From an uncultured Porphyromonadaceae bacterium (GTDB lineage Bacteria > Bacteroidota > Bacteroidia > Bacteroidales > Muribaculaceae), in assembly GCA_902461565.1 (NCBI GenBank), contig CABPYL010000011.1, positions 15,250-79,249 on the forward strand: a stretch of 64,000 nucleotides of DNA, read 5' to 3'. Positions 26,760 through 35,950 of this stretch are shown piece after piece. Both the position numbers and the translations under genes were made by a program. A model generated the notes under the pieces. It saw nothing but the letters and a program-made list of their open reading frames with translations, had not been told where the DNA came from and ran no database searches. How positions within the stretch are numbered: the first letter of the stretch is position 1; each line of letters opens with the position of its first letter.

Positions 26760-27596
26760 ATGACTACGACTATAACAGCCAAAATAGGTACTGAATCTTC
26801 CCCGGAGACGCCCTACCGACTGGGAGTGGCGTTCAGCGGAGGCGGTGCCCGCGGATTCGCACATGTAGGCGCGCTTCTTGCCATCGAGGAGGCCGGCTTG
26901 AAACCCGATGCCGTTGCCGGAGTGAGCGCAGGCAGTGTGATTGCGGTCCTGTATGCCGCCGGTGTAAGACCATTGAAAATCGCCGATATATTCGCCCGCA
27001 CGGGATTCCGCGACTTTGCCGAGCTGAGCATGGGCAAAGGTGGTATTTTCAGCATCAACAAATTTATGAATTTTATCCTCGCGGCAATCGGAAATAAAAA
27101 GAACCTCGAGGATCTGAATCTTCCCACATATATAGGAGCCACGAATCTGGACAAGGCCGAGCCGCATGTTTTCAGCGAGGGCGAGATTGGTCCACGCATG
27201 CTTGCGTCCTGTTCCATACCTATTGTTTTCCCGCCGGTGGTAATTGACGGCGAACATTATGTCGACGGCGGTGTGCTGCGCAACCTCCCCGCCTGGATAT
27301 TGCGCGACAAGTGCCGCACGCTGATTGGTATAAACGTGAGCCCCCTGCGCAACGAAAGCAAGTACAAATCCATTATCGATGTGGCATTGCGCACATATAA
27401 CCTTATGACCAAAGCAAACCAGAGCGAGGACATGAATATGTGCGATGTAGTTGTAACCACGCCCGAGATTGCATCGATAAGGCCTTTCGACCTCAAGAAT
27501 ATTAAAGAACTCGTGATAAGCGGCTACATCCATACCCGCGCGGCCCTCAAGAAAGGAGGTCTGTGGAAAACGGATGCGGCAAACACCAACTTATAA
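26760..27596 (+). CDS. Patatin-like phospholipase, cytosolic
   Basis: A 278-residue patatin with no signal peptide. Catalytic motifs are complete: FSGGGARGFAHVGAL near residue 23, nucleophile in GVSAGS near 58 and aspartate in VDGGVLRNLP near 168. It resembles the RssA/NTE branch acting on membrane lipids from the cytoplasmic side. A GH13 enzyme gene starts three bases after the stop, so the two are cotranscribed; a functional link is not obvious. Confidence 0.92.
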   Translation: MTTTITAKIGTESSPETPYRLGVAFSGGGARGFAHVGALLAIEEAGLKPDAVAGVSAGSVIAVLYAAGVRPLKIADIFARTGFRDFAELSMGKGGIFSINKFMNFILAAIGNKKNLEDLNLPTYIGATNLDKAEPHVFSEGEIGPRMLASCSIPIVFPPVVIDGEHYVDGGVLRNLPAWILRDKCRTLIGINVSPLRNESKYKSIIDVALRTYNLMTKANQSEDMNMCDVVVTTPEIASIRPFDLKNIKELVISGYIHTRAALKKGGLWKTDAANTNL

Positions 27597-27598
27597 AT

Positions 27599-29392
27599 AT
27601 GGATACCCAGAAGCCAATCATTTATCAACTGCTCCCCAGGCTGTTTACAAATTATTGCGAGACACCGGTTGTCGGCGGTACTCTGGAGCAGAATGGTTCG
27701 GGAAAACTGAACGATATCACTCCGCGTGTCCTTGCCGCTATAAAGGACCTCGGAGTTACACATGTGTGGTATACCGGAGTGATTGAACATTCGCATGATG
27801 CCGACTATACGGCGTACGGAATACGGCGGAACAATCCGCATGTCGTGAAAGGCAAGGCTGGCAGCCCGTATGCGATCACCGATTACTATGACATAGACCC
27901 CGATATTGCCACGAGCGTTCCCGACCGCATACGCGAATTCGAGGACCTTGTGGAACGTACACACGAGGCCGGAATGAAAGTGATTATGGACTTTGTTCCC
28001 AATCATGTGGCGCGTGAATATTTCTCCGACGCAAAGCCCAAAGGGATAGAAGACTTCGGTGTGGCCGACAACAGGGAAATGTTCTTTGCCCCGCAGAATA
28101 ATTTTTATTATATAACGCGCCAACAGTTCGCGCCTCATGTCGATCTGGGTTACGGTCCCGGTTCCTATGTTGAATTTCCGGCAAAAGCTTCCGGCAACGA
28201 TTGTTTCACGGCTTTTCCCGGTGTAAACGACTGGTACGACACTGTAAAGCTTAACTACGGCCTTGATTACGGCGATCATTCGCGACATTTCGATCCCGTG
28301 CCGGACACGTGGCTGAAAATGCTGAACATCCTGCGCTACTGGGCTTCTAAAGGTATCGACGGTTTCCGTTGCGATATGGTGCACATGGTGCCTCTTGAAT
28401 TCTGGCACTGGGCTATCCCGCAGGTGAAGGAGCGCTATCCCGATATAGTGTTCATCGCCGAGATATACGATATGGGTCTGTACCGCCCCTTCATAGATTA
28501 CGGCGGTTTCGACTATCTGTACGACAAAGTTAACCTGTACGACGCCCTGCGCGCCATAGAAACCGAGAATCACTCCGCCGCGCGCCTCACAGGCTGCTGG
28601 CAGGCAGTGGAAGGCATAGCACCGAATATGCTTAACTTCCTAGAAAACCACGACGAGCAACGTTTCGCATCGCCGTTCTATGCCGGAGATCCCTGGCGTG
28701 TCCTACCCTCGCTGGTTGTGGCAACGTTGATGAATACCGGCCCGATGATGATTTATTTCGGGCAGGAACTCGGCGAACCGGGCACAGATGCAGAAGGATA
28801 CAGCGGCCATGACGGACGCACAACTATTTTCGATTACTGGAGCGTTGCTTCTGTCAGGCGCTGGCTTAACCGCGGCAAGTGCGACGGTCTTCTTACGGAA
28901 TCAGAAAAGAAACTGCGTGCGCTCTACAGGCGTGTTCTTCATCTGGCCAATGCCGAAGCCGCTTTCCGCGAGGGCGGTTTTTATGACCTGATGTACGTCA
29001 ATCTTGACCATCCGGGCGTAAATCCTCACCGCCATTTCGTGTTTATGCGTCATACACGCGAGGATGTCGTTCTTGTGGCCGTGAATTTTGGCGGTACAGA
29101 CGATGATCTGTCGATACACATACCACAACATGCATTCCTTGCCACGGATATGCCGCAAGGAATCGCCAGAGACGCTGTGGAACTGCTGACAGGCGTCCGT
29201 GCCGACATGCTTTTCACGGCAACCTCGCCATGCAGCGTTAAAGTTCCGGCGCACGGGGCTGTGCTGTGGAAAATAAAACGTTCAGATATCGGTCCGGAAA
29301 GACCCGTGGCACTTAAAGTTACAAAACCACGCCCGGCGCGCAAGTCAGCTGCAAAGAAAACAGCCTCCCACTCGGATAAAAAGACAAAGTAA
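27599..29392 (+). CDS. GH13 alpha-amylase-family enzyme with basic C-terminal tail
   Basis: A 597-residue cytoplasmic glycoside hydrolase family 13 protein acting on alpha-glucans. The start MDTQKPIIYQLLPRLF is the usual N-terminus; the upstream in-frame start lies inside the patatin gene. Catalytic residues are nucleophile D259 (GFRCDM), acid E288 (FIAEIYD) and D352 (ENHDEQ). It has no signal peptide, so it probably works on stored glycogen or imported oligosaccharides. The last 30 residues are rich in lysine and alanine (ARKSAAKKTASHSDKKTK), unusual for the family. prs follows 24 bases later. Confidence 0.92.
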   Translation: MDTQKPIIYQLLPRLFTNYCETPVVGGTLEQNGSGKLNDITPRVLAAIKDLGVTHVWYTGVIEHSHDADYTAYGIRRNNPHVVKGKAGSPYAITDYYDIDPDIATSVPDRIREFEDLVERTHEAGMKVIMDFVPNHVAREYFSDAKPKGIEDFGVADNREMFFAPQNNFYYITRQQFAPHVDLGYGPGSYVEFPAKASGNDCFTAFPGVNDWYDTVKLNYGLDYGDHSRHFDPVPDTWLKMLNILRYWASKGIDGFRCDMVHMVPLEFWHWAIPQVKERYPDIVFIAEIYDMGLYRPFIDYGGFDYLYDKVNLYDALRAIETENHSAARLTGCWQAVEGIAPNMLNFLENHDEQRFASPFYAGDPWRVLPSLVVATLMNTGPMMIYFGQELGEPGTDAEGYSGHDGRTTIFDYWSVASVRRWLNRGKCDGLLTESEKKLRALYRRVLHLANAEAAFREGGFYDLMYVNLDHPGVNPHRHFVFMRHTREDVVLVAVNFGGTDDDLSIHIPQHAFLATDMPQGIARDAVELLTGVRADMLFTATSPCSVKVPAHGAVLWKIKRSDIGPERPVALKVTKPRPARKSAAKKTASHSDKKTK

Positions 29393-29416
29393 CCAATTAT
29401 CAATACATTTCTATCA

Positions 29417-30361
29417 ATGGATACCATCCTTCATCCTTTCAAGATTTTCTCCGGTACAAAATCACGTTATATGGCCGAAGAAATCTGCAAAGAACTTGGC
29501 GTTGAACTCGGCAAAATGAAGATCGAACATTTTGCCGACGGAGAGTTTGAAGTCTGCTTCGAAGAATCTGTTCGTGGCTGCGAAGTATATCTTGTACAGA
29601 GCACATTCCCCAACTGCGACAATCTTATGGAACTTCTCCTGATGATTGATGCTGCAAAACGTGCTTCCGCCGCTTCGGTAGTGGCCGTTATGCCTTACTT
29701 CGGCTGGGCCCGTCAGGACCGCAAGGACAAGCCGCGCGTTTCTATCGCAGCAAAACTCGTCTCCGACATGCTCACCGCCGCAGGCGTGGACCGCGTTATC
29801 ACAATGGATTTGCACGCCGACCAGATTCAAGGCTTTTTCAACGTACCCCTCGATCACCTTTACGCATCGTCGGTATTCATCCCATATATCCAGGGCCTCA
29901 ACCTTGAGGATATGGTGATTGCCACTCCCGACGTTGGCGGTGCAAAACGTGCCAACAGCTATGCGAAGTATCTCGACGTGCCCCTGGTTCTGTGCCACAA
30001 GCAGCGTGCAAAGGCTAATGTGGTTGCCAAAATGACTGTTATCGGTGATGTAAAGGACAAGAACGTTATTCTTGTAGACGATATGGTGGATACCGCAGGT
30101 ACCATCACAAAGGCTGCCAACCTTATGATGGAGAACGGTGCCAAATCTGTACGCGCGCTTGCTTCGCACGCAATCATGTCTGACCCCGCCACTGAGCGTG
30201 TGAACGATTCGGCACTCACCGAGATGATTTTCACAAATTCCATCCCTTATACCAAGGATTGTCCCAAGTGCACCATTCTTTCTGTGGCTCGTCTTTTTGC
30301 CGATACCATCCATCGCGTGCACAACAACGAATCCATCTCGTCGCAGTATCTTATTAAGTAA
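29417..30361 (+). CDS. prs: Ribose-phosphate pyrophosphokinase
   Basis: A 314-residue PRPP synthase supplying nucleotide, histidine and tryptophan synthesis. Landmarks are the flexible-loop motif RQDRKDKPRVSIAAKL near residue 96, MDLHADQIQGFF near 130 and the PRPP loop VILVDDMVDTAGT near 217. The length is normal. It follows the amylase gene and is closed by a strong terminator, so it may be the last gene of the patatin-amylase-prs transcript. Confidence 0.97.
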   Translation: MDTILHPFKIFSGTKSRYMAEEICKELGVELGKMKIEHFADGEFEVCFEESVRGCEVYLVQSTFPNCDNLMELLLMIDAAKRASAASVVAVMPYFGWARQDRKDKPRVSIAAKLVSDMLTAAGVDRVITMDLHADQIQGFFNVPLDHLYASSVFIPYIQGLNLEDMVIATPDVGGAKRANSYAKYLDVPLVLCHKQRAKANVVAKMTVIGDVKDKNVILVDDMVDTAGTITKAANLMMENGAKSVRALASHAIMSDPATERVNDSALTEMIFTNSIPYTKDCPKCTILSVARLFADTIHRVHNNESISSQYLIK

Positions 30362-30379
30362 CAATATCTTTAAATACGG

Positions 30380-30417
30380 TTTCTCCGGGGTGCGCATGCC
30401 GCCGGAGAAACTTTTTT
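30380..30417 (+). terminator. Intrinsic terminator after prs
   Basis: TTTCTCCGG at 30380-30388 pairs perfectly with CCGGAGAAA at 30402-30410 and is followed by C and six T. Confidence 0.85.
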
Positions 30418-30428
30418 ATTCTGATACG

Positions 30429-31391
30429 ATGAAACCGAAGATTGTTTGTCTGGACGGCGCTACTGTTTTCCCTGCCGGTGCTCCGCAATGGGATGCTATG
30501 CGAGGCCTTGGCGATTTTACTTATTACGAGCGCACTGCTGCCGGAGATATCGCCGCGCGGTGCGAGGGGGCCGAGATAATACTAACCAACAAGGTTCCAC
30601 TGAATGCCGCCACAATTGCTTCGCTTACCTCACTCCGGTATATCGGAGTGCTCGCTACCGGATATAATATTGTCGATACAGCCGCTGCGGCAAAAGCCGG
30701 GGTGGTGGTTACGAATATTCCGTCGTACAGCACTTCGTCGGTAGCGCAGCATGTTTTCTCTCTCCTTCTGGCTGCAGTGTCGTCGGCAGAGAGGTATGCC
30801 GCCGATGTAAGAGAGGGAGGGTGGTGCGCATGCCCGGATTTCTCCTACCGTCTGAACGACTGGAACGAGCTGGCAGGCAAGACCTTCGGCATCGTTGGAT
30901 TCGGGCATATCGGCACAGCGGTGGCGGCGATTGCCGCTGCAATGGGCATGAAAGTTGCGGTGAACACAAGCAAACCGCAGGCTGCCCTTCCGGCAGGATA
31001 TGAAAAAATGGAACTCGACCGTCTTTTTGAAAGGGCGGATGTGCTCAGCCTCCACTGTCCGCTGTTTCCCGAAACGCGCGAAATGGTTGACGCACGCCGT
31101 CTCTCGCTGATGAAGCCCGGCGCCATTCTTATCAATACCGCCCGCGGTCCGCTTGTCGATGAACAGGCTGTGGCCGATGCGCTACGCGATGGTTGTCTGG
31201 GCGCCTATTGCTGCGATGTGCTCTGTAACGAGCCTCCGATACCGCAGTGTTCCCTGTTGTCGGCGCCGCGGTGTTTCATAACACCTCATATAGCATGGGC
31301 GTCCACCGAGGCGCGGCTGCGTCTGATGGACATCGCCACCGGAAATGTTCGCGCTTTTCTTGCCGGCGAACCCGCAAATGTAGTTAACTGA
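30429..31391 (+). CDS. D-2-hydroxyacid dehydrogenase (NAD-dependent)
   Basis: A 320-residue member of the D-isomer 2-hydroxyacid dehydrogenase family. The start MKPKIVCLDGATVF is just after the prs terminator. It has the Rossmann GFGHIGTAVA near residue 157 and the catalytic triad: arginine in NTARGP, glutamate in LCNEPP and histidine in TPHIAWA. Residues like VVVTNIPSYST resemble glycerate/hydroxypyruvate reductases, so hydroxypyruvate or glyoxylate is a likely substrate. The exact substrate cannot be read from sequence. Confidence 0.92.
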   Translation: MKPKIVCLDGATVFPAGAPQWDAMRGLGDFTYYERTAAGDIAARCEGAEIILTNKVPLNAATIASLTSLRYIGVLATGYNIVDTAAAAKAGVVVTNIPSYSTSSVAQHVFSLLLAAVSSAERYAADVREGGWCACPDFSYRLNDWNELAGKTFGIVGFGHIGTAVAAIAAAMGMKVAVNTSKPQAALPAGYEKMELDRLFERADVLSLHCPLFPETREMVDARRLSLMKPGAILINTARGPLVDEQAVADALRDGCLGAYCCDVLCNEPPIPQCSLLSAPRCFITPHIAWASTEARLRLMDIATGNVRAFLAGEPANVVN

Positions 31392-31478
31392 GGTGCCAAT
31401 ACATCCATTTTTCTGTTAATTATTTGGAAAAACGGATAATCTGCCGCTGTTTGATATGGCGGGAAAAGGAATAATTCG

Positions 31479-31486
31479 TAACTTTG
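31479..31486 (+). promoter_or_regulatory. Promoter -7 element for bamD
   Basis: TAACTTTG, 33 bases before the bamD ATG, fits TAnnTTTG. A TTTG lies 25 bases upstream, slightly too far. Confidence 0.65.
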
Positions 31487-31519
31487 TCATTCGAAATGCC
31501 AAAAGGCATTCATACTGAT

Positions 31520-32320
31520 ATGCGTAACTACCTCATCCTTTTCCTTGCCGCTATCCTGCTGACATCATGCGGGGAGTATCAGCGTGTGCAGAAGAGCGAC
31601 GACTACAACTATAAGTTCGATTACGCCAAGCGCGCTTTCGAGCAGAAAAAATACGTGCAGGCAGCCACATTGCTGCAGGACTGCATCGCTGTTTTCAAAG
31701 GCTCCGACAAGGCCGAGGAGTCGCTGTATCTCCTTGCAATGAGCAACTATGAGAACTCAGACTACGAGCAGGCAGCTGTATATTTCAAAAGCTATTACAA
31801 CCGCTATCCCAAAGGCAAATATGCCGAGGCCGCGCGTTTCTTCAGCGGTTACGGCTACTATCTTGATTCTCCTGACCCACAGCTGGATCAGAGCGGCACA
31901 ATAAAGGCAATCGAGGAATTACAGGCGTTCCTCGACTACTTTCCACGCAGCGACAAGGTTTCCATTGCCCAGAATGCCATTTTCGAGTTGCAGGACAAAC
32001 TCACCCTCAAGCAGCTTATGAACGCACAGTTGTACTACAACCTCGGCAACTACATGGGTAACAACTACGAGAGCGCCGTTATCGTCGCCCGCAACGCCGT
32101 AAAAGATTATCCCTATTCGAAATATAAGGAAGATCTGGAAATGCTTATCCTCAAGGCACGCTATCAGGAAGCCGCCAACTCTATCGAGGAACGTAAAGTA
32201 GACCGTTTCCGCGACGTTATCGACGAATATTATTCCTTTATAAATAACTATCCTGACACTCCTAACCGTGAAGAGGCCGACAATATCCTGAAAATTGCCC
32301 GCCGCTACGTAAAGGAATAA
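31520..32320 (+). CDS. bamD: Outer-membrane assembly lipoprotein BamD
   Basis: A 266-residue lipoprotein. The ATG at 31520 gives a signal with lipobox LLTSC; the longer frame would start in the promoter. The mature chain is built of TPR-like helical pairs (YAKRAFEQKKYVQAATLLQDC; ESLYLLAMSNYENSDYEQAA), as in BamD/YfiO. It partners BamA, encoded at 17661, at the periplasmic face of the outer membrane. The omega-subunit gene follows 54 bases later, an arrangement common in Bacteroidales. Confidence 0.94.
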   Translation: MRNYLILFLAAILLTSCGEYQRVQKSDDYNYKFDYAKRAFEQKKYVQAATLLQDCIAVFKGSDKAEESLYLLAMSNYENSDYEQAAVYFKSYYNRYPKGKYAEAARFFSGYGYYLDSPDPQLDQSGTIKAIEELQAFLDYFPRSDKVSIAQNAIFELQDKLTLKQLMNAQLYYNLGNYMGNNYESAVIVARNAVKDYPYSKYKEDLEMLILKARYQEAANSIEERKVDRFRDVIDEYYSFINNYPDTPNREEADNILKIARRYVKE

Positions 32321-32374
32321 GTGTTGTTTCTCTCCAATACGATTCAGTCAAACCTGTCATTCTAAAAATATTTT

Positions 32375-32710
32375 ATGATGGATTACAAAAAAACAAACAC
32401 TCCTCTGAATACCGTTACACGCGACACGATCCAGCTTGCCGAGCAAACCGGTAATATCTACGAAACCGTTTGCGTTATCGCCACACGCGCAAATCAGATT
32501 GCCGCCCAGATGAAGAGCGACCTTGAAAAGAAACTCCAGGAATTCGCTCCATATAACGACAACCTTGAGGAAGTGAGCGAGAACCGCGAGCAGATCGAGA
32601 TTTCCCGTTACTACGAGCGTCTGCCCAAGCCCACACTTATTGCGACGCAGGAGTATATCGATCACAAACTATTCTTCCGCAAATCCAACAAGACAAAGAG
32701 TAACCTCTGA
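32375..32710 (+). CDS. rpoZ: DNA-directed RNA polymerase omega subunit (Rpb6-type)
   Basis: A 111-residue protein of the Bacteroidetes omega/Rpb6 family. DTIQLAEQTGNIYETVCVIATRANQIAAQM (residues about 16-45) holds the conserved helix that clamps the beta-prime subunit. Two adjacent ATG codons are possible starts (32375 or 32378). Cotranscription with bamD is likely. A GC-rich hairpin follows. The assignment relies on remembered family pattern and the bamD neighbourhood. Confidence 0.85.
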   Translation: MMDYKKTNTPLNTVTRDTIQLAEQTGNIYETVCVIATRANQIAAQMKSDLEKKLQEFAPYNDNLEEVSENREQIEISRYYERLPKPTLIATQEYIDHKLFFRKSNKTKSNL

Positions 32711-32740
32711 TTTCGAAAAGGCTTTTTGTACACATACTTT

Positions 32741-32766
32741 CAGGAACCGGTCTGCCCCGGTTCCTG
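32741..32766. terminator. Hairpin terminator after rpoZ
   Basis: CAGGAACCGG at 32741-32750 pairs perfectly with CCGGTTCCTG at 32757-32766 around six bases. No strong T-run follows. Confidence 0.6.
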
Positions 32767-32851
32767 ATTGCTTGTATAAATGCCGGAATGCGAACTTTTG
32801 TGCTTTTGCGGTGTTCTAAATGTGATTCAATCAGCTTTCAATTCATTCATT

Positions 32852-34099
32852 ATGGATAATTTCAGTTACTACTCTCCCACGCTGTTCGAATTCGGCCGCG
32901 GTGCCGAAGAAAAAGTTGGTATGCTCACTTTTCTTACCGGTGCCACCAAAGTAATGGTGGTGTATGGGAAAAAATATGCAAAGACAAGCGGGTTGCTCGG
33001 ACGCATAGAAAACTCGCTCAACACAATAGGCATAGATTATGTAGAGTTGGGAGGCGTTTCCGCCAATCCTACCGACAAACTTGTGTACGAGGGCATCGAA
33101 AAGGCACGCAAGGCACATGTGGACGGCATGCTGGCCATTGGCGGTGGTTCGGTGATAGATACAGCTAAAGCCATTGCTGCGGGAGTGGGCTACAAAGGCG
33201 ACTTCTGGGATTTCTATACCGGCAAAACGCCTGTCAAGGAAGCCCTTCCGGTAGGCGTTGTGCTCACTGTTCCCGGTGCCGGCAGCGAGGGTTCCGGAAA
33301 CAGCGTTATCACGCATTACGGCGAGGATGGTGTGCCAGTGAAACTGAGCCTGCGCACCGACAGTGTTCTGCGTCCGCGCTTTGCCATAATGAATCCCGAA
33401 ATGACCTTTACCTTGTCTGCGCGTCAGACAGCCACGGGTATCATGGACATGATATCGCATGTGCTGGAAAGATATTTTTCTCCCACAATACGAGTGGAGA
33501 CAACCGATCGCATTGCCGAGGGCATAATAATGGCTCTTGTGGCCGAGGCTCCTAGGGCGCTGAGTGATCCTACAGATTATCATGCACGTGCCAACATCGA
33601 GTGGGCCGGTACGCAGGCTCATGTGGGCGTGGCCGGTTGCGGACGCATCGAGGACTGGGCTTCGCACGCTATGGAGCATGAAATTAGCGCTTTATATCCT
33701 AACATAGCGCACGGCGACGGTCTGGCTGTTGTATTCCCTGCTTTCCTCGCTTTCATGACGCACTGCAAGCCCTCTAAGGTCGCGCAGCTCGGACGCCGTG
33801 TGTTCGGTGTCGACTGTAAGGACGACCGCGCTGCCGCTATTGAGACAACGGCCCAGTTCCGCGCTTTCATAAGCGCCGTGTTACGTCTGCCGCTTACTTT
33901 CCGTGACCTCGGAATTGAGGAGCCGGATATCGACACTATGGTGGAGCGCCTGCACAGAAACAAGGGCGAGATGATAGGCTCGTACTATCGCCTCGGAAAG
34001 GCCGATACGCGCCAGATTTACGAACTCATGCTGGCCGATGGCCAGAAACCGCTATCGCGCGATAACGTTCCGCAGCCCGAGGCTGAAACGACGGTATAA
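32852..34099 (+). CDS. Iron-containing alcohol dehydrogenase
   Basis: A 415-residue member of the iron-type alcohol dehydrogenases, closest in pattern to the butanol dehydrogenase/YqhD group. MDNFSYYSPTLFEFGRGAEE is the typical start; GGGSVIDTAKAIAAG near 94 binds NAD(P); metal-ligand histidines appear in SHAMEHEISALYPNIAHGDGL. It reduces aldehydes to alcohols as an electron sink or detoxifier. A small flavin-binding protein gene follows 11 bases later and is probably cotranscribed. Confidence 0.93.
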   Translation: MDNFSYYSPTLFEFGRGAEEKVGMLTFLTGATKVMVVYGKKYAKTSGLLGRIENSLNTIGIDYVELGGVSANPTDKLVYEGIEKARKAHVDGMLAIGGGSVIDTAKAIAAGVGYKGDFWDFYTGKTPVKEALPVGVVLTVPGAGSEGSGNSVITHYGEDGVPVKLSLRTDSVLRPRFAIMNPEMTFTLSARQTATGIMDMISHVLERYFSPTIRVETTDRIAEGIIMALVAEAPRALSDPTDYHARANIEWAGTQAHVGVAGCGRIEDWASHAMEHEISALYPNIAHGDGLAVVFPAFLAFMTHCKPSKVAQLGRRVFGVDCKDDRAAAIETTAQFRAFISAVLRLPLTFRDLGIEEPDIDTMVERLHRNKGEMIGSYYRLGKADTRQIYELMLADGQKPLSRDNVPQPEAETTV

Positions 34100-34110
34100 G
34101 ATCGAGTCTT

Positions 34111-34593
34111 ATGAAGGCTATGAGAAAGGCCGCGAGACAGCGGGACGCCGAGTGGGCATTGGAAGTATTTGATAAGGCTCCGTACGTAACCGTGAGCATG
34201 ACCAGGCCCGACGGCACACCGTATGGCTTGCCACTTTCCGTCGTTCGCCGCGACGGACAGACATTCTATTTTCATTGTGCAGCCGAAGGTGAGAAAATCG
34301 ACTGCATAAAAGCGAATCCGGTAATCAGCCTGTCGGCTGTGAGCCGGTGTATGCCCGTGTTTGAGGAAGAGAAGCTTAACTTTACAGAGCATTATCATTC
34401 GGCCATCGCTGTCGGCCGTGCGGAAATAGTAATCGATGATAGTGAAAAGACGGAAGCGCTACGCTTACTGTGCCAACGCTTTCTTCCGAAATATATGAAT
34501 CATTTCGAGGACGCAATCACCCGCAGTCTCGACCGAACGACGGTTGTAAGAATATCACTGAGCGAGCCTCCTGTCGGAAAATGCAAGCCCTGA
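34111..34593 (+). CDS. Pyridoxamine 5'-phosphate oxidase-like (Nim-type) flavoprotein
   Basis: A 160-residue split-barrel protein. The core APYVTVSMTRPDGTPYGLPLSVV and FYFHCAAEGEKIDCIKANP matches the Nim/PNPOx-like group, which binds FMN and in some members reduces nitroimidazoles. The NFTEHYHSAIAVGRAEIV segment is also typical. The ATG at 34120 is an alternative start. It lies 11 bases after the alcohol dehydrogenase. Substrate unknown; drug resistance should not be assumed. Confidence 0.88.
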   Translation: MKAMRKAARQRDAEWALEVFDKAPYVTVSMTRPDGTPYGLPLSVVRRDGQTFYFHCAAEGEKIDCIKANPVISLSAVSRCMPVFEEEKLNFTEHYHSAIAVGRAEIVIDDSEKTEALRLLCQRFLPKYMNHFEDAITRSLDRTTVVRISLSEPPVGKCKP

Positions 34594-34607
34594 CGGAATA
34601 ATCTAAT

Positions 34608-35210
34608 TCAGTCGAATTCACCTGCGCCCTGACGGATTACTGCCGGGGCGTTGCTGTCGGTAAGGTCTACTATGGTGCTTGGAACTATGCTTCCTGCGCC
34701 GCCGTCAATGGCAAGCCCGATTTCCTGACGCCCGTCGTATTGTTCCGCTATCATGCGCGGGTCAGCGACGTCGCCGTCCGCGATTTCGACCGATGAACTC
34801 ATTATCGGATTATTCATTTCCTCGGCAAGAGCACGTGCGAAATCATTGTCGGGTATGCGCACGCCCACACTGCGGCGGCTTCGGAACACTTTGGGCAGCT
34901 TTGTGGCCGCCGGCAGGATGAAAGTATACGGCCCGGGAAGGTATTCTTTCAAACTACGGAACGCACGGTTGTCGATGCGAGTATATTCCGCCGCCTGGGA
35001 TATATCGGAACATACGATAGAAAGCAGGTTTTTGTCGGGGTTGATGCCTTTCAGACGGCACAGCCGCTCTACGGCCCTTGCGTTGAGTGCGTCGCAGCCA
35101 AAGGCATAGAGTGTGTCGGTGGGATATATGATTATCTTGCCGTCCCGAAGAGCTTCAGCGGCTTCGGCAACCGCACGACGGTCGGCGCCACGGCATTCAA
35201 TTATTTTCAT
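34608..35210 (-). CDS. TsaC/Sua5/YrdC-family threonylcarbamoyl-AMP synthase
   Basis: A 200-residue YrdC-domain protein. IIYPTDTLYAFGCDALN near residue 28, GPYTFILPA near 93 and SVGVRIPDNDFARAL near 114 are family signatures. TsaC/Sua5 makes threonylcarbamoyl-AMP for the t6A modification of ANN-decoding tRNAs; the related YciO group is less defined, so this could be either. It overlaps the upstream B3/B4-domain gene by four bases, so the two are translationally coupled. Confidence 0.9.
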   Translation of the reverse strand: MKIIECRGADRRAVAEAAEALRDGKIIIYPTDTLYAFGCDALNARAVERLCRLKGINPDKNLLSIVCSDISQAAEYTRIDNRAFRSLKEYLPGPYTFILPAATKLPKVFRSRRSVGVRIPDNDFARALAEEMNNPIMSSSVEIADGDVADPRMIAEQYDGRQEIGLAIDGGAGSIVPSTIVDLTDSNAPAVIRQGAGEFD

Positions 35211-35881
35211 TCCTGTGTTTTTATGATAAAAGATTCTATTTTTGTGGAGCCTGCGTATTTTGTGAGGAGGTCGCGTATAATCTGTTCTGTTTCTTCGGGC
35301 GTCTGTTCACCAGGGCCGTAGAGGTTCACAGTCATTGCAATGCGGCGTGTATTTTCCGATAGTTTTGTGCGTTCGTTGTCGGAGGTCGGCGTGCCTATTC
35401 CACCGACGGCGTCGCGGAAAACTGGTAGGCCGGCGATGTTGAGCTGGCCACGTCCTATTGCCTCGTAAGGCTCGCCATCGCAGCCTACGCCCAAAGTGAG
35501 GACGTCGCCTTCGATCTTGTCGGCGTCGAAACCACCGATAGATACTCCCGTGCGCATAGACACGAGGTTGATAAGGTCGATGGCCGTCAGGGTACGGTAA
35601 AGTTCCAGCCCTTTGACGGCACGTCGGCATAGTGCTTCGGCGCTCGGACGATAGCGGTTAGGCTCTTTGCCGAGGGCTTTGTAGGCGCGGCGCGTAGCAT
35701 CGATGGCGGGGCGGTGGCGTATGTCCTCCATTGCATATCTGGCGCGTATGTCGGTTTCCTGGGCTTCAATTTCGGCCCACAGCCCGTTGGAGGTGGGGAC
35801 GTTCACAATGTCAGCCTCTATATATAGTACGGCGAGATCTGGAGCGGCTTGGCGAATAGCGTTATCGAAGTCTATAATCAT
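35207..35881 (-). CDS. B3/B4 tRNA-binding domain protein
   Basis: A 224-residue stand-alone B3/B4 domain, the module that in bacterial phenylalanyl-tRNA synthetase beta carries editing. AYKALGKEPNRYRPSAEALCRRAV, LINLVSMRTGVSIGGFDADKI and FRDAVGGIGTPTSDNERTKL are family patterns. Stand-alone copies may clear mischarged tRNA or have other roles; this is unproven. It is coupled by four-base overlap to the TsaC-like gene. A TAACTTTG -7 element lies 22 bases upstream. Confidence 0.88.
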   Translation of the reverse strand: MIIDFDNAIRQAAPDLAVLYIEADIVNVPTSNGLWAEIEAQETDIRARYAMEDIRHRPAIDATRRAYKALGKEPNRYRPSAEALCRRAVKGLELYRTLTAIDLINLVSMRTGVSIGGFDADKIEGDVLTLGVGCDGEPYEAIGRGQLNIAGLPVFRDAVGGIGTPTSDNERTKLSENTRRIAMTVNLYGPGEQTPEETEQIIRDLLTKYAGSTKIESFIIKTQE

Positions 35882-35902
35882 GGCGGATTATCTATTTATC
35901 CA

Positions 35903-35910
35903 CAAAGTTA
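35903..35910 (-). promoter_or_regulatory. Promoter -7 element for the B3/B4-TsaC pair
   Basis: Minus-strand TAACTTTG, a full TAnnTTTG match, 22 bases before the B3/B4 start. Confidence 0.55.
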
Positions 35911-35950
35911 CCTCTTTTGAAACGAAAATACATAAACGAGAGGCTCAAAG

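Noticed and set aside
27524..28573. Open frame of 349 codons opposite the GH13 gene
   Set aside because: The GH13 frame carries all catalytic motifs; the antisense frame has no recognisable domain.
29462..30397. Open frame of 311 codons opposite prs
   Set aside because: Shadow of the well-conserved prs gene.
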